The notes beneath the pieces were generated by a model. It had not been told where the DNA came from. It was given only the letters and a program-made list of their open reading frames with translations, and ran no database searches. Source: Brevibacterium sanguinis (lineage in GTDB: Bacteria; Actinomycetota; Actinomycetes; Actinomycetales; Brevibacteriaceae). Taken from it: a stretch of 64,000 nt of DNA. The DNA is taken from positions 1 through 64,000 of the forward strand of contig NZ_QNSB01000006.1 of the NCBI RefSeq assembly GCF_003315415.1. The letters run 5' to 3'. Each line of letters starts with the position of its first letter. Positions within the stretch are counted from its first letter, which is position 1. Both the position numbers and the translations under genes were made by a program. Positions 8,149 through 16,504 of this stretch are shown in pieces.

Positions 8149-9579
8149 ATGACAATCGACAACACCGCCGCTGCCGCGGAGACGAGCGCGAGCTCGCAGG
8201 AGAACCTCTCCGAGATCGCCAAGCGCCACCTCGTCATGAACTTCACCCCGGCCGCGAAGTACCGCGACGCCGAGCTTCCCATCTTCGTCCGCGGCGAGCA
8301 CTGCTCGGTCTACGACGAGAACGGCACCCGGTTCTTCGACGGGCTGGCCGGACTCTTCTGCGTCCAGCTCGGGTACACCCATGGCGCCGAGGTGGGCGAC
8401 GCGGTTCGCGAGCAGATGGCGGCCCTGCCCTACCAGACGACGTGGTCGGTCGCCCATCCCCCGGCGGCGAAGCTCGCGCAGAAGATCGCCGAGCTCGCCC
8501 CCGGTGACCTCAACCGGGTGTTCTTCGCCTCCGGTGGCGGCGAGTCGAACGAGGCGGCGATCAAGCTCGCCCGCCAGTATCACATCACCCGCGGGGAGAG
8601 CTCGCGCTACAAGTTCCTCGCCCGTCGCGTCGCCTATCATGGCACGAGCTTCGGGGCGATGTCGCTCAACGGGATGACCGATGTGCGCAAGATGTTCGAG
8701 CCGCTGATGAACGGCGTGCGCCACACCCACAACACGAAGCGTTACCGCCGTCCCGAGGCCGAGACGGAGATGGAGTTCACCCAGTTCCTCCTCGGCGAGC
8801 TCGAGTCCCTCATCGTCCAGGAGGGCTCGGACACGATCGCGGCGATCATCATGGAGCCGCTGCAGAATGCCGGCGGCAGCCTGACCCCGCCGGCGGGCTA
8901 CTTCCAGGGCGTGCGGGAGCTGTGCGACAAGTACGGGATCCTCATGATCGCCGACGAGGTCATCACCGGCTACGGGCGCCTGGGCTCGTGGTTCGGCTCC
9001 GACCACTACGGCTTCCAGCCGGACATGATCACCTTCGCCAAGGGCATCGCCTCGGCGTACATGCCGCTCGGCGGAGTCATCGCCAGCGACCGGATCATCG
9101 AGACCGTCCTCGACGGGCCGGTCGGGATGTTCAACCACGCCCTGACCTACGGCGGCCACCCCGTCGCGTGTGCCGCGGCGGTGAAGAACCTCGAGATCAT
9201 GGAGCGAGAGGGCGTGGTCGAGAACGTCGCCGAGCTCAGCCCCTACCTCGGCGAGAAGCTTGCCGGCCTGGCCGAGAAGCACACGAGCATCGTCGGTGAC
9301 CTGCGCGGGGACGGCTTCCACCGCACCTTCGAGCTCGTCACCGACAAGGAGGCGAAGTCGTGGACGCATGAGACGGTCGGTGCCGCCGAGTTCGTCGGCT
9401 CCTACCTCAACCCGGCCCTCGCCGAGGTGGGTCTCATCTGCCGTGTCGCCATCGACGCGGAGGGCAATCCCCTCGTCCAGGTCTCGCCGCCGCTGGTGAT
9501 GACGGCTGCCGACATCGACGAGCTCACCGAGCTTCTCGACCGGGCGTTCACCCTCGCCATCGAGCGCGCCGGGATCTGA
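8149..9579 (+). CDS. Class III PLP-dependent aminotransferase
   Basis: A 476-residue omega-transaminase family protein. The cofactor-binding region has FFASGGGESNEAAIKLAR, the Asp of LMIADEVITGYGR, and the Schiff-base Lys at about residue 298 in ITFAKGIASAY. Members move an amino group from an omega-amino acid, amine or diamine to pyruvate or 2-oxoglutarate. Two adjacent ATG codons exist (8146 and 8149); the second is six bases after AAGGA and is preferred. It lies 26 bases after the aldehyde dehydrogenase gene, which should oxidise the aldehyde it produces. The RidA protein at the head of the operon would suit clearing of imine by-products. Confidence 0.94.
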   Translation: MTIDNTAAAAETSASSQENLSEIAKRHLVMNFTPAAKYRDAELPIFVRGEHCSVYDENGTRFFDGLAGLFCVQLGYTHGAEVGDAVREQMAALPYQTTWSVAHPPAAKLAQKIAELAPGDLNRVFFASGGGESNEAAIKLARQYHITRGESSRYKFLARRVAYHGTSFGAMSLNGMTDVRKMFEPLMNGVRHTHNTKRYRRPEAETEMEFTQFLLGELESLIVQEGSDTIAAIIMEPLQNAGGSLTPPAGYFQGVRELCDKYGILMIADEVITGYGRLGSWFGSDHYGFQPDMITFAKGIASAYMPLGGVIASDRIIETVLDGPVGMFNHALTYGGHPVACAAAVKNLEIMEREGVVENVAELSPYLGEKLAGLAEKHTSIVGDLRGDGFHRTFELVTDKEAKSWTHETVGAAEFVGSYLNPALAEVGLICRVAIDAEGNPLVQVSPPLVMTAADIDELTELLDRAFTLAIERAGI

Positions 9580-9590
9580 TCGCGACACCA

Positions 9591-9617
9591 CCCGGGGCGC
9601 CACCGCGGCGCCCCGGG
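9591..9617. other. Perfect 11-bp GC hairpin between two operon genes
   Basis: CCCGGGGCGCC, a five-base loop, then GGCGCCCCGGG: a perfect stem in the gap between the aminotransferase and NCS1 permease genes, ending 27 bases before the permease ATG. There is no T-run after it, so it is not a classical terminator. It could limit read-through or stabilise the upstream transcript. Confidence 0.55.
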
Positions 9618-9644
9618 ACGAGAGCAGCTCAAAGGAGAGAACTC

Positions 9645-11051
9645 ATGTCCGACATCACCGACACCAATTCGAAGACATTCGTGCGCTTCGAACAGCAGCA
9701 CGTGCTGCCGATCCCGGACAACGAGCGCACCGGGACCAACTGGTCGCTCTTCGCCATCTGGGTCAGCCTCAACATGATGCCGCTGACCGTCATCACGGGG
9801 GCCGTCGCCAGCGGGGCCTACGGGCTGCCGATCCTCTGGAGCATCGTCGCGATCCTCGCCGGAAACGTCATCGGGGCCTTCGGCTCGGCTCTGCACGCCT
9901 CCCAAGGTCCTCACCTCGGCGTGCCTCAGATGCTCCAGGCCAGGGCCCAGTTCGGGTACCTCGGCGCCAGTCTGTTCGCGATCATCGCCTTCATCATGTT
10001 CATGGGGTTCTTCTCGAGCATCCTCATCGTCGCCAAGGACTCACTGCTCGTGGTCTTCCCCGACTTCGACGGCACCATGGCGATCGTGCTGTTCGCGGTG
10101 ATCGGAATCGGGCTCTGCGTCTTCGGCTATGACCTGCTGCAGAAGACGATGACGTGGCTCTCGATCTTCATCGGCCTGGCCGTGACCGTGTCGATGGTCC
10201 TGTTCGCCCTCGAGCCGGAGGTGACCAGCCAGCGCTCCGAGGCCGCCTTCACGTTCGAGGGATTCTTCGCGATGCTGGCGATCGGCATCGTGTGGCAGCT
10301 CGCCTACGCTCCGTACGTCTCCGACTACTCGCGCTACCTGCCGAAGTCGACGGGCCCGAAGACGGCGTTCTGGAGCACCTACCTCGGCCTCGTCCTCAGC
10401 TCCGTGTTCGTCATGTCCCTGGGCGTGCTGCTGGGCGCGGCGAACCCCGACAATCCGCTGGCCGCCCTTGGAGAGTACCTGGGACCGATCGGCATGATCG
10501 TGCTCATCGTCTTCGCCGTCAGTTCGGCCCTCATCAACGGCGTCGAGCTCTACTCGGCGGTGATGAATGCACTGACGGTGATGCAGTCGAACTTCAGGTC
10601 GACGATCACCCCGGCCAAGCGGGTGTGGACGACCATCATCAGTGGCGGCGTCGCCACACTGATCGCGGTGCTCGGCCAGGGCGACTTCATGACGATGTTC
10701 GAAAGCTTCCTCACCCTGCTGCTCTACGTCCTCATCCCGTGGTCGGCCATCAACCTGGCGGACTACTTCATCGTCCAGAAGGGCCACTACGACCTCGATG
10801 ACCTCTTCGCTCCCGATGGCGGTCGGTATGGGAAGTGGAATGTCGTCGGCCTGTCCAGCTATGGAATCGGTCTGCTCGCTCAGGTGCCGTTCATGATCAC
10901 CCCGCTCTTCACGGGGCCCCTGGCCAAGCCGCTGCAGTTCATCGACATCGCATGGCTCGTCGGGTTCGTCGTCACGGCGGTCGTGTATCTGGTGCTCGTA
11001 CGGGCTCGGAGGAAGGCACCGGAGCGGGTGGTCGAGTTGGGCGGGGTCTGA
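9645..11051 (+). CDS. NCS1-family permease (cytosine/purine/hydantoin type)
   Basis: A 468-residue membrane protein with about twelve hydrophobic segments. It has the NCS1 layout: a cytoplasmic start with NERTGTNWSLFAIWVSLNMMP, a first helix GAVASGAYGLP, GPHLGVPQMLQARAQFGYLG, and YVSDYSRYLP in the middle. NCS1 proteins import nucleobases, hydantoins, thiamine precursors and related N-heterocycles with H+ or Na+. AAAGGAGA precedes the ATG. It is the last gene of the LysR-associated operon and supports a nitrogenous small-molecule substrate. A weak hairpin follows 25 bases after its stop. Confidence 0.9.
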   Translation: MSDITDTNSKTFVRFEQQHVLPIPDNERTGTNWSLFAIWVSLNMMPLTVITGAVASGAYGLPILWSIVAILAGNVIGAFGSALHASQGPHLGVPQMLQARAQFGYLGASLFAIIAFIMFMGFFSSILIVAKDSLLVVFPDFDGTMAIVLFAVIGIGLCVFGYDLLQKTMTWLSIFIGLAVTVSMVLFALEPEVTSQRSEAAFTFEGFFAMLAIGIVWQLAYAPYVSDYSRYLPKSTGPKTAFWSTYLGLVLSSVFVMSLGVLLGAANPDNPLAALGEYLGPIGMIVLIVFAVSSALINGVELYSAVMNALTVMQSNFRSTITPAKRVWTTIISGGVATLIAVLGQGDFMTMFESFLTLLLYVLIPWSAINLADYFIVQKGHYDLDDLFAPDGGRYGKWNVVGLSSYGIGLLAQVPFMITPLFTGPLAKPLQFIDIAWLVGFVVTAVVYLVLVRARRKAPERVVELGGV

Positions 11052-11075
11052 GCTGACCGAAACGCACCGACGCGA

Positions 11076-11107
11076 ACGGTCCCATCAACTACTGGTAGGG
11101 CCGTTTG
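11076..11107 (+). terminator. Possible terminator of the catabolic operon
   Basis: ACGGTCCCA and TAGGGCCGT form an imperfect stem (one mismatch and one G-T pair) around an 11-base loop, followed by TTTGTC, 25 bases after the NCS1 stop. The position fits an operon end; the short T-run makes it a weak candidate. Confidence 0.4.
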
Positions 11108-11160
11108 TCGTGGGTTGACGTGTAGCGGGGGTCCGTTTCGGACGTCCCAGTCGGCGGGTC

Positions 11161-12254
11161 CGTGTGGGCTGTTTACTCCCCCAGGGAGTCTCCAACGCGA
11201 TCGAAAGCCTCAAGCACGGAAAGTGGCTGCCAACCTTGGGAGCGATCCTCAAGGTCCCGTTCCTCACCTTCTTCCTCATCGCCACTGGCATGTACGGTGT
11301 CCAGAACGGGTTCCAGGGACTTAATGCCAGCTACTTCGCCCCGAAGGCCACCGGCTTCCTCGAGCTGACCCCGCTGCTGCTACTCTCGCTCCTAGGCTTC
11401 GAATCCGGCAAAAGCGCCGCCGGGGAGATGAAGAATCCGGCCGTGATGTCCTGATCTCCATCGCCCGGTCCGCGTGCATCGCTGCAGCCGCCTACCTCCT
11501 GCCGGTCCTCGCGATCCTCCTCGTAGTCCCTGTCGATCAGATCCAGGGGATCAGCGGACTGTTCGAGGCGATCGCCGAGGTGTACACCGTCTTCGGTGCC
11601 GGCGCCGAGGTGATGCTGCAGATCTCAGCCGTCGCGTTCGTCTTCATCCTCATGCCCTAGGGCGGGGCATGGATGATCATTAGCGACCGGATGCAGTACA
11701 TGGCCGCCGCCGGCGCCTACTTCGGAGGGTTCTTCGGTCGGATCCACCCGGGACTCGGCACCCCTGTGCGGGTGAACCTGATGTCCAGAGTCGTGTCCAC
11801 CCTGTTCATGCTCGCGGCCATGATGTTCGTCGGTGGGGAGAACGAGGGCATCTTCCAGGTAGTGCCCACCATTTGCATCTCGACGTTCCTCATGAGCTAC
11901 CTCTTCGCGATCCCCGCCGCCGTCCGTCTACGTTCGAAGTACCCGAACGTCCACCGTCCCTTCCGGGTGCCTGTAAACAATACCGTTGGGAAGCCGATGG
12001 GCACGGTTTGCTTCCTCTGGATCGCCTTGGGCACGTTCGTCGCGGTCTTCCCCGGCACGCTCGAGGCCGTCTTCGGCACGGAGTACCCGTTCGTCGACAT
12101 CTGGGGCGTCAGCCAGCTGACCTTCTCAGTCTTCACCCTGATAACCCTCGCGGTGATCGTCGCGATCGGGGTACTGGGCTATGTGTTCGGGCGGAAGCTG
12201 CGGACCCCTACCTCGGCGGATGGTGCGGCATCCGCGGAGGTGGGTGTGGGGTGA
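11161..12254 (+). pseudogene. Degenerate APC-family amino-acid permease
   Basis: Three lesions are visible. The coding similarity starts abruptly in mid-protein (GVSNAIESLKHGKWLPTLG) with no N-terminal helices. A frameshift occurs at about 11448, where MKNPAV runs into a stop while the sense continues in another frame as DVLISIARSACIAAAAYLLP. An in-frame TAG lies at 11658-11660 between VFILMP and GGAWMIISDRM. The remaining segments (NGFQGLNASYF, LTPLLLLSLLGFESGKSAAGEMKNP, RPFRVPVNN near the end) match glutamate/GABA-antiporter-like APC permeases. It lies between an intact operon and a low-GC island, so it may mark a site of recombination. Expression of the 12254-terminated fragment from 11673 is unlikely to give a working transporter. 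Confidence 0.88.
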
Positions 12255-12426
12255 ATCAGGCTGACAGCGGGGCATCGTTGAAAATTGCGAACTTCCCGAT
12301 GCCCCTCGTCTGCCGAAACGAGCTAGGAAGTGCGAACCGCCGATCAACAATTGGATAAGCTCACCTACTGGAAAGCTCGGTCACAATTAGTGGCCGATTC
12401 AAAATATGCGGGGTGCAATCGTGGCT

Positions 12427-12432
12427 TAATCT
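12427..12432 (+). promoter_or_regulatory. -10 element for a leaderless transcript (NUDIX gene)
   Basis: TAATCT is followed by exactly six bases and then the ATG at 12439; no ribosome-binding site is present. This TANNNT-N6-start layout is typical of leaderless actinobacterial mRNAs. No convincing -35 is seen. Confidence 0.5.
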
Positions 12433-12438
12433 GTAGTC

Positions 12439-12867
12439 ATGAGTCGAACACTCCAGGTTGTCGGTGCAGTCTTTCATCGCGATGGTCAGATCCTCGCCTG
12501 TCGACGACGCCCCGACAAGGCCGAAGGCGGCAAATGGGAGTTCCCCGGAGGCAAGATCGAACTTGGCGAGACTCCGGAATCTGCGTTGCGCCGTGAACTT
12601 GCGGAGGAACTCGGCCTCGGCCGAGTTTCGGTCGGCAATCTCCTAACCCGTGAGGTGTCGAAATCACATGGACGAACGATTGACCTGGCTTGCTATTGGG
12701 TAGAGACCAGCGAATCGCCTACGGTCAGCTCTGATCACGACAAGTTGCGCTGGTGCTCGATCGACGAGCTATCCGCTCTCGACTGGGCCGCAGCCGACCT
12801 TCCTACCGTGTCGGCTCTACAAGATGCTCAGACAATCAGCGCACCGAATCGGAGGGAGCACAAGTGA
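12439..12867 (+). CDS. NUDIX hydrolase (MutT-like)
   Basis: A 142-residue protein with a complete Nudix box at about residues 38-60: GGKIELGETPESALRRELAEELG, fitting GX5EX7REUXEEXGU. MutT-type members hydrolyse 8-oxo-dGTP or other nucleoside diphosphate derivatives. The start has no Shine-Dalgarno but an ideal leaderless -10. The stop overlaps the GTG of the HNH gene, so the pair is probably co-translated. Alone it could be a sanitising enzyme. Because it is first in a low-GC block with an HNH nuclease and AbiH, a role in nucleotide signalling or depletion during phage infection is also possible (inference). Confidence 0.9.
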   Translation: MSRTLQVVGAVFHRDGQILACRRRPDKAEGGKWEFPGGKIELGETPESALRRELAEELGLGRVSVGNLLTREVSKSHGRTIDLACYWVETSESPTVSSDHDKLRWCSIDELSALDWAAADLPTVSALQDAQTISAPNRREHK

Positions 12868-13817
12868 TCTACGGTGAGCCCCAGGGTTTACGAGAAGCCG
12901 CCATCGGCTGGTTGAAGATGAGAACTGACGACGGAAGAGAACCTCTCACTCGAGAAGACATCAAGGACTTCAGATTTAACGGCGAGCAGTTCAAGTTGCA
13001 GTCGACGCAGCAGGGGATCCGCAAACCCAGCGGCTTCGAAGCTGCGCTCTCCATTCAGACTGTATTTCGCAGCCCCGGTCAGGAACGCCCTTATGAAGAT
13101 GAGATCGGTGAGGACGGACTTTTCCGGTACAAGTGGAGGGGCTCCGACCCGAACTTTCCCGAGAACCGAGGCCTGCGTGAGGCTATGCGCCGTCGCCTAC
13201 CGCTCATCTGGTTCTGGGGCGTCGCCATGGCTCCTGCACGCTTTCAGGTCATTGCACCTGTTTACATAGTTGGGGAAGAATCCGAACGGCAACAATTCGT
13301 GCTAGCCACTGTGGACGAAGAAGACCTGCCGGACCTGAGCGAATACTCGGCTCTAGAAGTTGCAGCTCGCAAATATATTCACCGACTCGCTAAGACACGA
13401 GTACATCAACCAGTGTTTCGATCGACCGTACTGATGGCTTATAAAAACCGGTGCGCAGTCTGCAACCTCGCCCATCCACAACTACTCGATGCAGCTCATA
13501 TCGTCGATGACAGAGAAACTAACGGGATAGCCTCGGTTGTGAACGGCCTAGCAATGTGCAAAATACACCATGCGGCATTCGACCGCTACTTTCTCGGAAT
13601 TCGACCGGATTGCGTCATAGAGATCAGGCACGACCTACTCGAAGAGATCGATGGCCCGATGTTACGGCATGGGCTCCAAGAACTTCACGGCAGTAGCTTG
13701 ATGACTATTCCCAGGAACAAACGGGAGCGACCTCGAAAAGACCTCCTCGAGGAGAAGTACGAACACTTTCAATCGATCTCAGTTGACGAGGCCTCGAACC
13801 GCGGCGTACGGAATTGA
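12864..13817 (+). CDS. HNH endonuclease, restriction-like
   Basis: A 317-residue protein. The C-terminal HNH domain has the zinc pair CAVC at residues 197-200, the catalytic His in DAAHIV (about 212), an Asn in VNGLAMC and the second zinc pair in CKIHH (232-236). The N-terminal 180 residues are not a family I can name; the layout resembles solitary HNH restriction endonucleases with an N-terminal target-recognition part. The GTG start at 12864 overlaps the NUDIX stop and has GGAGGG seven bases upstream. No companion methyltransferase is present, so it may recognise modified or foreign DNA, or act only on activation (inference). Confidence 0.85.
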   Translation: MIYGEPQGLREAAIGWLKMRTDDGREPLTREDIKDFRFNGEQFKLQSTQQGIRKPSGFEAALSIQTVFRSPGQERPYEDEIGEDGLFRYKWRGSDPNFPENRGLREAMRRRLPLIWFWGVAMAPARFQVIAPVYIVGEESERQQFVLATVDEEDLPDLSEYSALEVAARKYIHRLAKTRVHQPVFRSTVLMAYKNRCAVCNLAHPQLLDAAHIVDDRETNGIASVVNGLAMCKIHHAAFDRYFLGIRPDCVIEIRHDLLEEIDGPMLRHGLQELHGSSLMTIPRNKRERPRKDLLEEKYEHFQSISVDEASNRGVRN

Positions 13818-13877
13818 CTGGAACGGAATGACCTTTGACTGGGACGACTTCGAGCACTCTTCGACAGGGAGGATGAG

Positions 13878-15011
13878 TTGGGTTACAGAGTTTACACGAA
13901 ATCAGAGTTCGCGGATCTGCGCCAGCAACACAACATCATGGCGCTCGTCGGCAACGGATTCGATATACAAGTAATGCGGGAGTATAAGCAACCATGGGAC
14001 ACTAGGTACGAGACTTTCTACCACTATTTGAAATTCCGGCAGTTCGACGTCGGAAATCACCTCCTAGCAGAAATGGAGGACCTTCGGCGCCAGGGTAAAG
14101 ATGACTGGAGCGATCTAGAGGCCGCGATAGAAAAGTTGCTCGGGAGAGGCTCCCTTCACCCTGATGATGTGTATTCGTCACTGAGAGACGTTCAGCGCGA
14201 GTTCTCAAGCTTCCTCAATCAGGTTGCTTCTAGCAATTTGCTCGACCAACTCGGCAATGACGCCATGGAGTTCAGCTGGAGCGTCAACGCGCTTTCTAGA
14301 TTTGTAGAAGATGTCGACAGGAACTCTACGCACTCATCCTTCAAGTTCCCATCGAGAACTGGTCACTATGATCTCTACAACTTTCTATTTATAAACTTCA
14401 ATTACACCCCTCTACTAGACGGATACGTCTACTTGGACCAGGAACAATTCGACCCGCATCCCTTCAAGTATGCTGACAGGAACTTTCAGTTCTATCCCAA
14501 TCCTGCAAACAAGCTATCGGGCTGGGGCAACGCCGAGACCAAATGGTCCAGTTATGTGCTGACAGATATTGTCCATCCACACGGCTATCAAGGCATACCA
14601 AGGTCGCTCCTCTTCGGAATCGACGCGGAAGGTAGGAGCAATGGAGCTAACCCTAAGAAGAAGCTCCAAAAACCATTCTGGGCACAAAGTGACACTCGTT
14701 ACGCGCACCTTATTCATGATACTGATCTTTTCATACTGTTTGGATGTTCCCTAGGCGAAACGGACGGCTGGTGGTGGCGCAATATATTCACAGCTATGTC
14801 CAACAATAACAACAGTGAGATGATAATCTACTGGTGGAGCAGAGCAAACGGGGTACAGCCCTCAGAAGACGAGATTCGAGAGAAGTTTTTGAAGGTCGCC
14901 AAGACAAATACTCACTCCACATCTCACGGCCTTATGAACAGAATTCACGTCGTGATATACGATGACAGCGTAGAGCGCATCTGGCTTAATACATCCAGGT
15001 CTCGAACTTAG
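13878..15011 (+). CDS. AbiH-family abortive infection protein
   Basis: A 377-residue protein with the hallmarks of AbiH: VGNGFDI at residues 24-30, FNYT at 174-177, an HPHG around 234, and the C-terminal FGCSLGETD at 288-296. AbiH of Lactococcus blocks phage growth by abortive infection, mechanism not established. Start choice: the TTG at 13878 has AGGGAGGA four to five bases upstream; an ATG at 13938 just before LVGNGFD lacks one. The gap from the HNH gene is 60 bases. Codon use is clearly AT-richer than in the flanks (many AAC/AAT, ATA and TTT), supporting transfer. Confidence 0.88.
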   Translation: MGYRVYTKSEFADLRQQHNIMALVGNGFDIQVMREYKQPWDTRYETFYHYLKFRQFDVGNHLLAEMEDLRRQGKDDWSDLEAAIEKLLGRGSLHPDDVYSSLRDVQREFSSFLNQVASSNLLDQLGNDAMEFSWSVNALSRFVEDVDRNSTHSSFKFPSRTGHYDLYNFLFINFNYTPLLDGYVYLDQEQFDPHPFKYADRNFQFYPNPANKLSGWGNAETKWSSYVLTDIVHPHGYQGIPRSLLFGIDAEGRSNGANPKKKLQKPFWAQSDTRYAHLIHDTDLFILFGCSLGETDGWWWRNIFTAMSNNNNSEMIIYWWSRANGVQPSEDEIREKFLKVAKTNTHSTSHGLMNRIHVVIYDDSVERIWLNTSRSRT

Positions 15012-15052
15012 AACCTGTGTGCGGATGCTCGAGTCAAGAACCTCACTCCTGT

Positions 15053-15427
15053 CTAGGACCGCTTCTCCACCGCCTCCAGATCCGCGCCCGTAGCGTTCCG
15101 GAACTTGCCGCCCTCGGCCACGTAGTCGTCGCCGTGCTCCTGCACCCACTTGCTGAACAGCGGACACACGGGCACGACCGTGTACCCGCGCTCTCGCGAA
15201 TCGGCCATCGCTTCGGCGACGAGGATCTTCGACAGGCCACGGCCGCCGTACTGCTTGTCGACGACCGTGTGATAGAAGATCCGCTCGGTCTCGGGATCGG
15301 GTCCGGGGACGAAGTGGGCGCGGCCGGCGACCTCGCCCGAACCGAGCTTGATCGCGTAGGACGAGTTCGCCTCGTCGAGTTCCACGGTCACTTCGGCACC
15401 GGTGGAGTCGGTGAGTGCGTCGGTCAT
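15053..15427 (-). CDS. GNAT-like N-acetyltransferase (short YidJ-type)
   Basis: A 124-residue protein with the compact GCN5-related acetyltransferase fold: YHTVVDKQYGGRGLSKILVAEAMADSRERGYTVVPVCPLFSKWV, in which QYGGRGLS forms the acetyl-CoA pyrophosphate loop. This short subgroup also includes yeast and plant single-domain members of uncertain substrate. The frame is open further upstream, but the ATG at 15427 has AAGGAG seven bases before it and sits inside the pirin stop (ATGA overlap). It is the last gene of the group regulated by the MarR protein at 16505-16945. The substrate is unknown. Confidence 0.85.
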   Translation of the reverse strand: MTDALTDSTGAEVTVELDEANSSYAIKLGSGEVAGRAHFVPGPDPETERIFYHTVVDKQYGGRGLSKILVAEAMADSRERGYTVVPVCPLFSKWVQEHGDDYVAEGGKFRNATGADLEAVEKRS

Positions 15428-16497
15428 CGGTCGTTCTCCTTGGTTGTGGGTGTGGTGTTCTGGGCATGGGGTGGTGGATTCCTCCGCGCGCGGATGCGGA
15501 CCTCGGGCAGCTCGGGGGCCGGCAAGCGGCTCAGCCCGGAGGCGTTCCTGCCAGGCCCTCCCGTGCCGACGTACCCGATGACCTCGCCGAATCGGTCGCT
15601 CTCGTCCTGCCATTCCTGGCGGTACCGACTGATCTCCTCATGGTTGCGGCCGACGAAGTTCCACCACATGACGATCTCCTCGTCGAAGGGAAATCCTCCG
15701 AGGACGATCACCCTGGCGTCCGCCTCCGCGCGGTTGCTGATCCGGAGCTCGCTGAGACCGACCCCGGTGTAGCCGAGGGCGTTGACGGGCAGATCCACGT
15801 CCTCGACGGCGACGTCGCCGGCGTCGACGAGGACGCCGTGCTCGAACCGCTCGTCGACGGGCAGGTCGACGCTCGCTCCGGGTCTGAGCCGGATCTCGGC
15901 ACCGACGAGCGGCGAATACGTGCTCACGGGTGACCGGGTTCCCCAGAGCTCACCGAGGAAGACGATGAGCTCTCCGCCGTCGAATCCGACAGGTTCGGGG
16001 GCGTGGTGCTCGAACTTCCGTCCCTCCTCGTGGCGGACGGCATCGGGCAGTGCCAGCCACAGCTGCACTCCATGCAGGACCTTCGTGTCCGCCGTGGAGA
16101 CCTCGGAGTGGCAGATTCCCCGGCCTGCCGTCATCAGGTTGACCTCGGTCGGGAGGACGAGCCCGGCATTTCCGCCAGAGTCGATGTGCTGGATAGCTCC
16201 GTCGAAGAGCCAGCTGACGGTCTGCAGACCGGTATGCGGGTGCGGGGCGACGTCCATTCCGCCCGACCGGGACACGTCGTCGGGACCGTAGTGGTCGACG
16301 AAGCACCACGGTCCGATGAGGGAGCGCTGCCTCTGCGGCAGGGTGCGGCGCACGTTCATCGCCCGCGGGCCGCCCAGGGGCACGCTCCTCGCCGTGAGGA
16401 TCTCCACCGGTGCCCGGTCGCTGCGGCGGGACAGCCCTTCATGCTGATCCTCGGCGCGGCAGAGCACCTGGTCCGGATCGGTTTCGACATTGCTCAT
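15424..16497 (-). CDS. Pirin-family protein (bicupin)
   Basis: A 357-residue pirin. The N-terminal cupin has the metal ligands in PHPHTGLQTVSWL and the later HSEV pair (GRGICHSEVS); GPWCFVDHYGPDD and VLHGVQLWLALPD are also characteristic. The C-terminal cupin is followed by a longer tail than usual (about 80 residues, Pro/Arg-rich). Pirins are iron-binding redox proteins; some act as quercetinases or modulate dehydrogenase complexes. The ATG at 16497 is chosen because the frame upstream shows no pirin similarity; its ribosome site is distant. It follows the MarR gene by seven bases. Confidence 0.88.
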   Translation of the reverse strand: MSNVETDPDQVLCRAEDQHEGLSRRSDRAPVEILTARSVPLGGPRAMNVRRTLPQRQRSLIGPWCFVDHYGPDDVSRSGGMDVAPHPHTGLQTVSWLFDGAIQHIDSGGNAGLVLPTEVNLMTAGRGICHSEVSTADTKVLHGVQLWLALPDAVRHEEGRKFEHHAPEPVGFDGGELIVFLGELWGTRSPVSTYSPLVGAEIRLRPGASVDLPVDERFEHGVLVDAGDVAVEDVDLPVNALGYTGVGLSELRISNRAEADARVIVLGGFPFDEEIVMWWNFVGRNHEEISRYRQEWQDESDRFGEVIGYVGTGGPGRNASGLSRLPAPELPEVRIRARRNPPPHAQNTTPTTKENDR

Positions 16498-16504
16498 GAG
16501 ACCA

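Larger units (their letters stand above)
12255..15052 (+). other. Lower-GC putative phage-defence island
   Basis: From the end of the permease remnant to the start of the acetyltransferase gene the base composition falls well below the neighbours: one counted 60-base line inside (14401-14460) is 50% GC while one in the flank (7261-7320) is 77%. The block carries three same-strand genes (NUDIX, HNH nuclease, AbiH), ATA and AGA codons rare elsewhere in the window, and no housekeeping gene. No integrase, tRNA or direct terminal repeat was found, so the mode of acquisition is unknown. The 184 bases at 12255-12438 hold nothing recognisable except the promoter for the NUDIX gene. Confidence 0.65.

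Noticed and set aside
11673..12254. An intact 193-residue transporter gene
   Set aside because: The same reading frame continues upstream across a TAG with clear permease similarity, so this is the tail of a broken gene.
12255..15052. Prophage or integrative element
   Set aside because: No integrase, recombinase, structural phage gene, tRNA target or terminal repeat is visible; only a compositional shift and defence-type genes.
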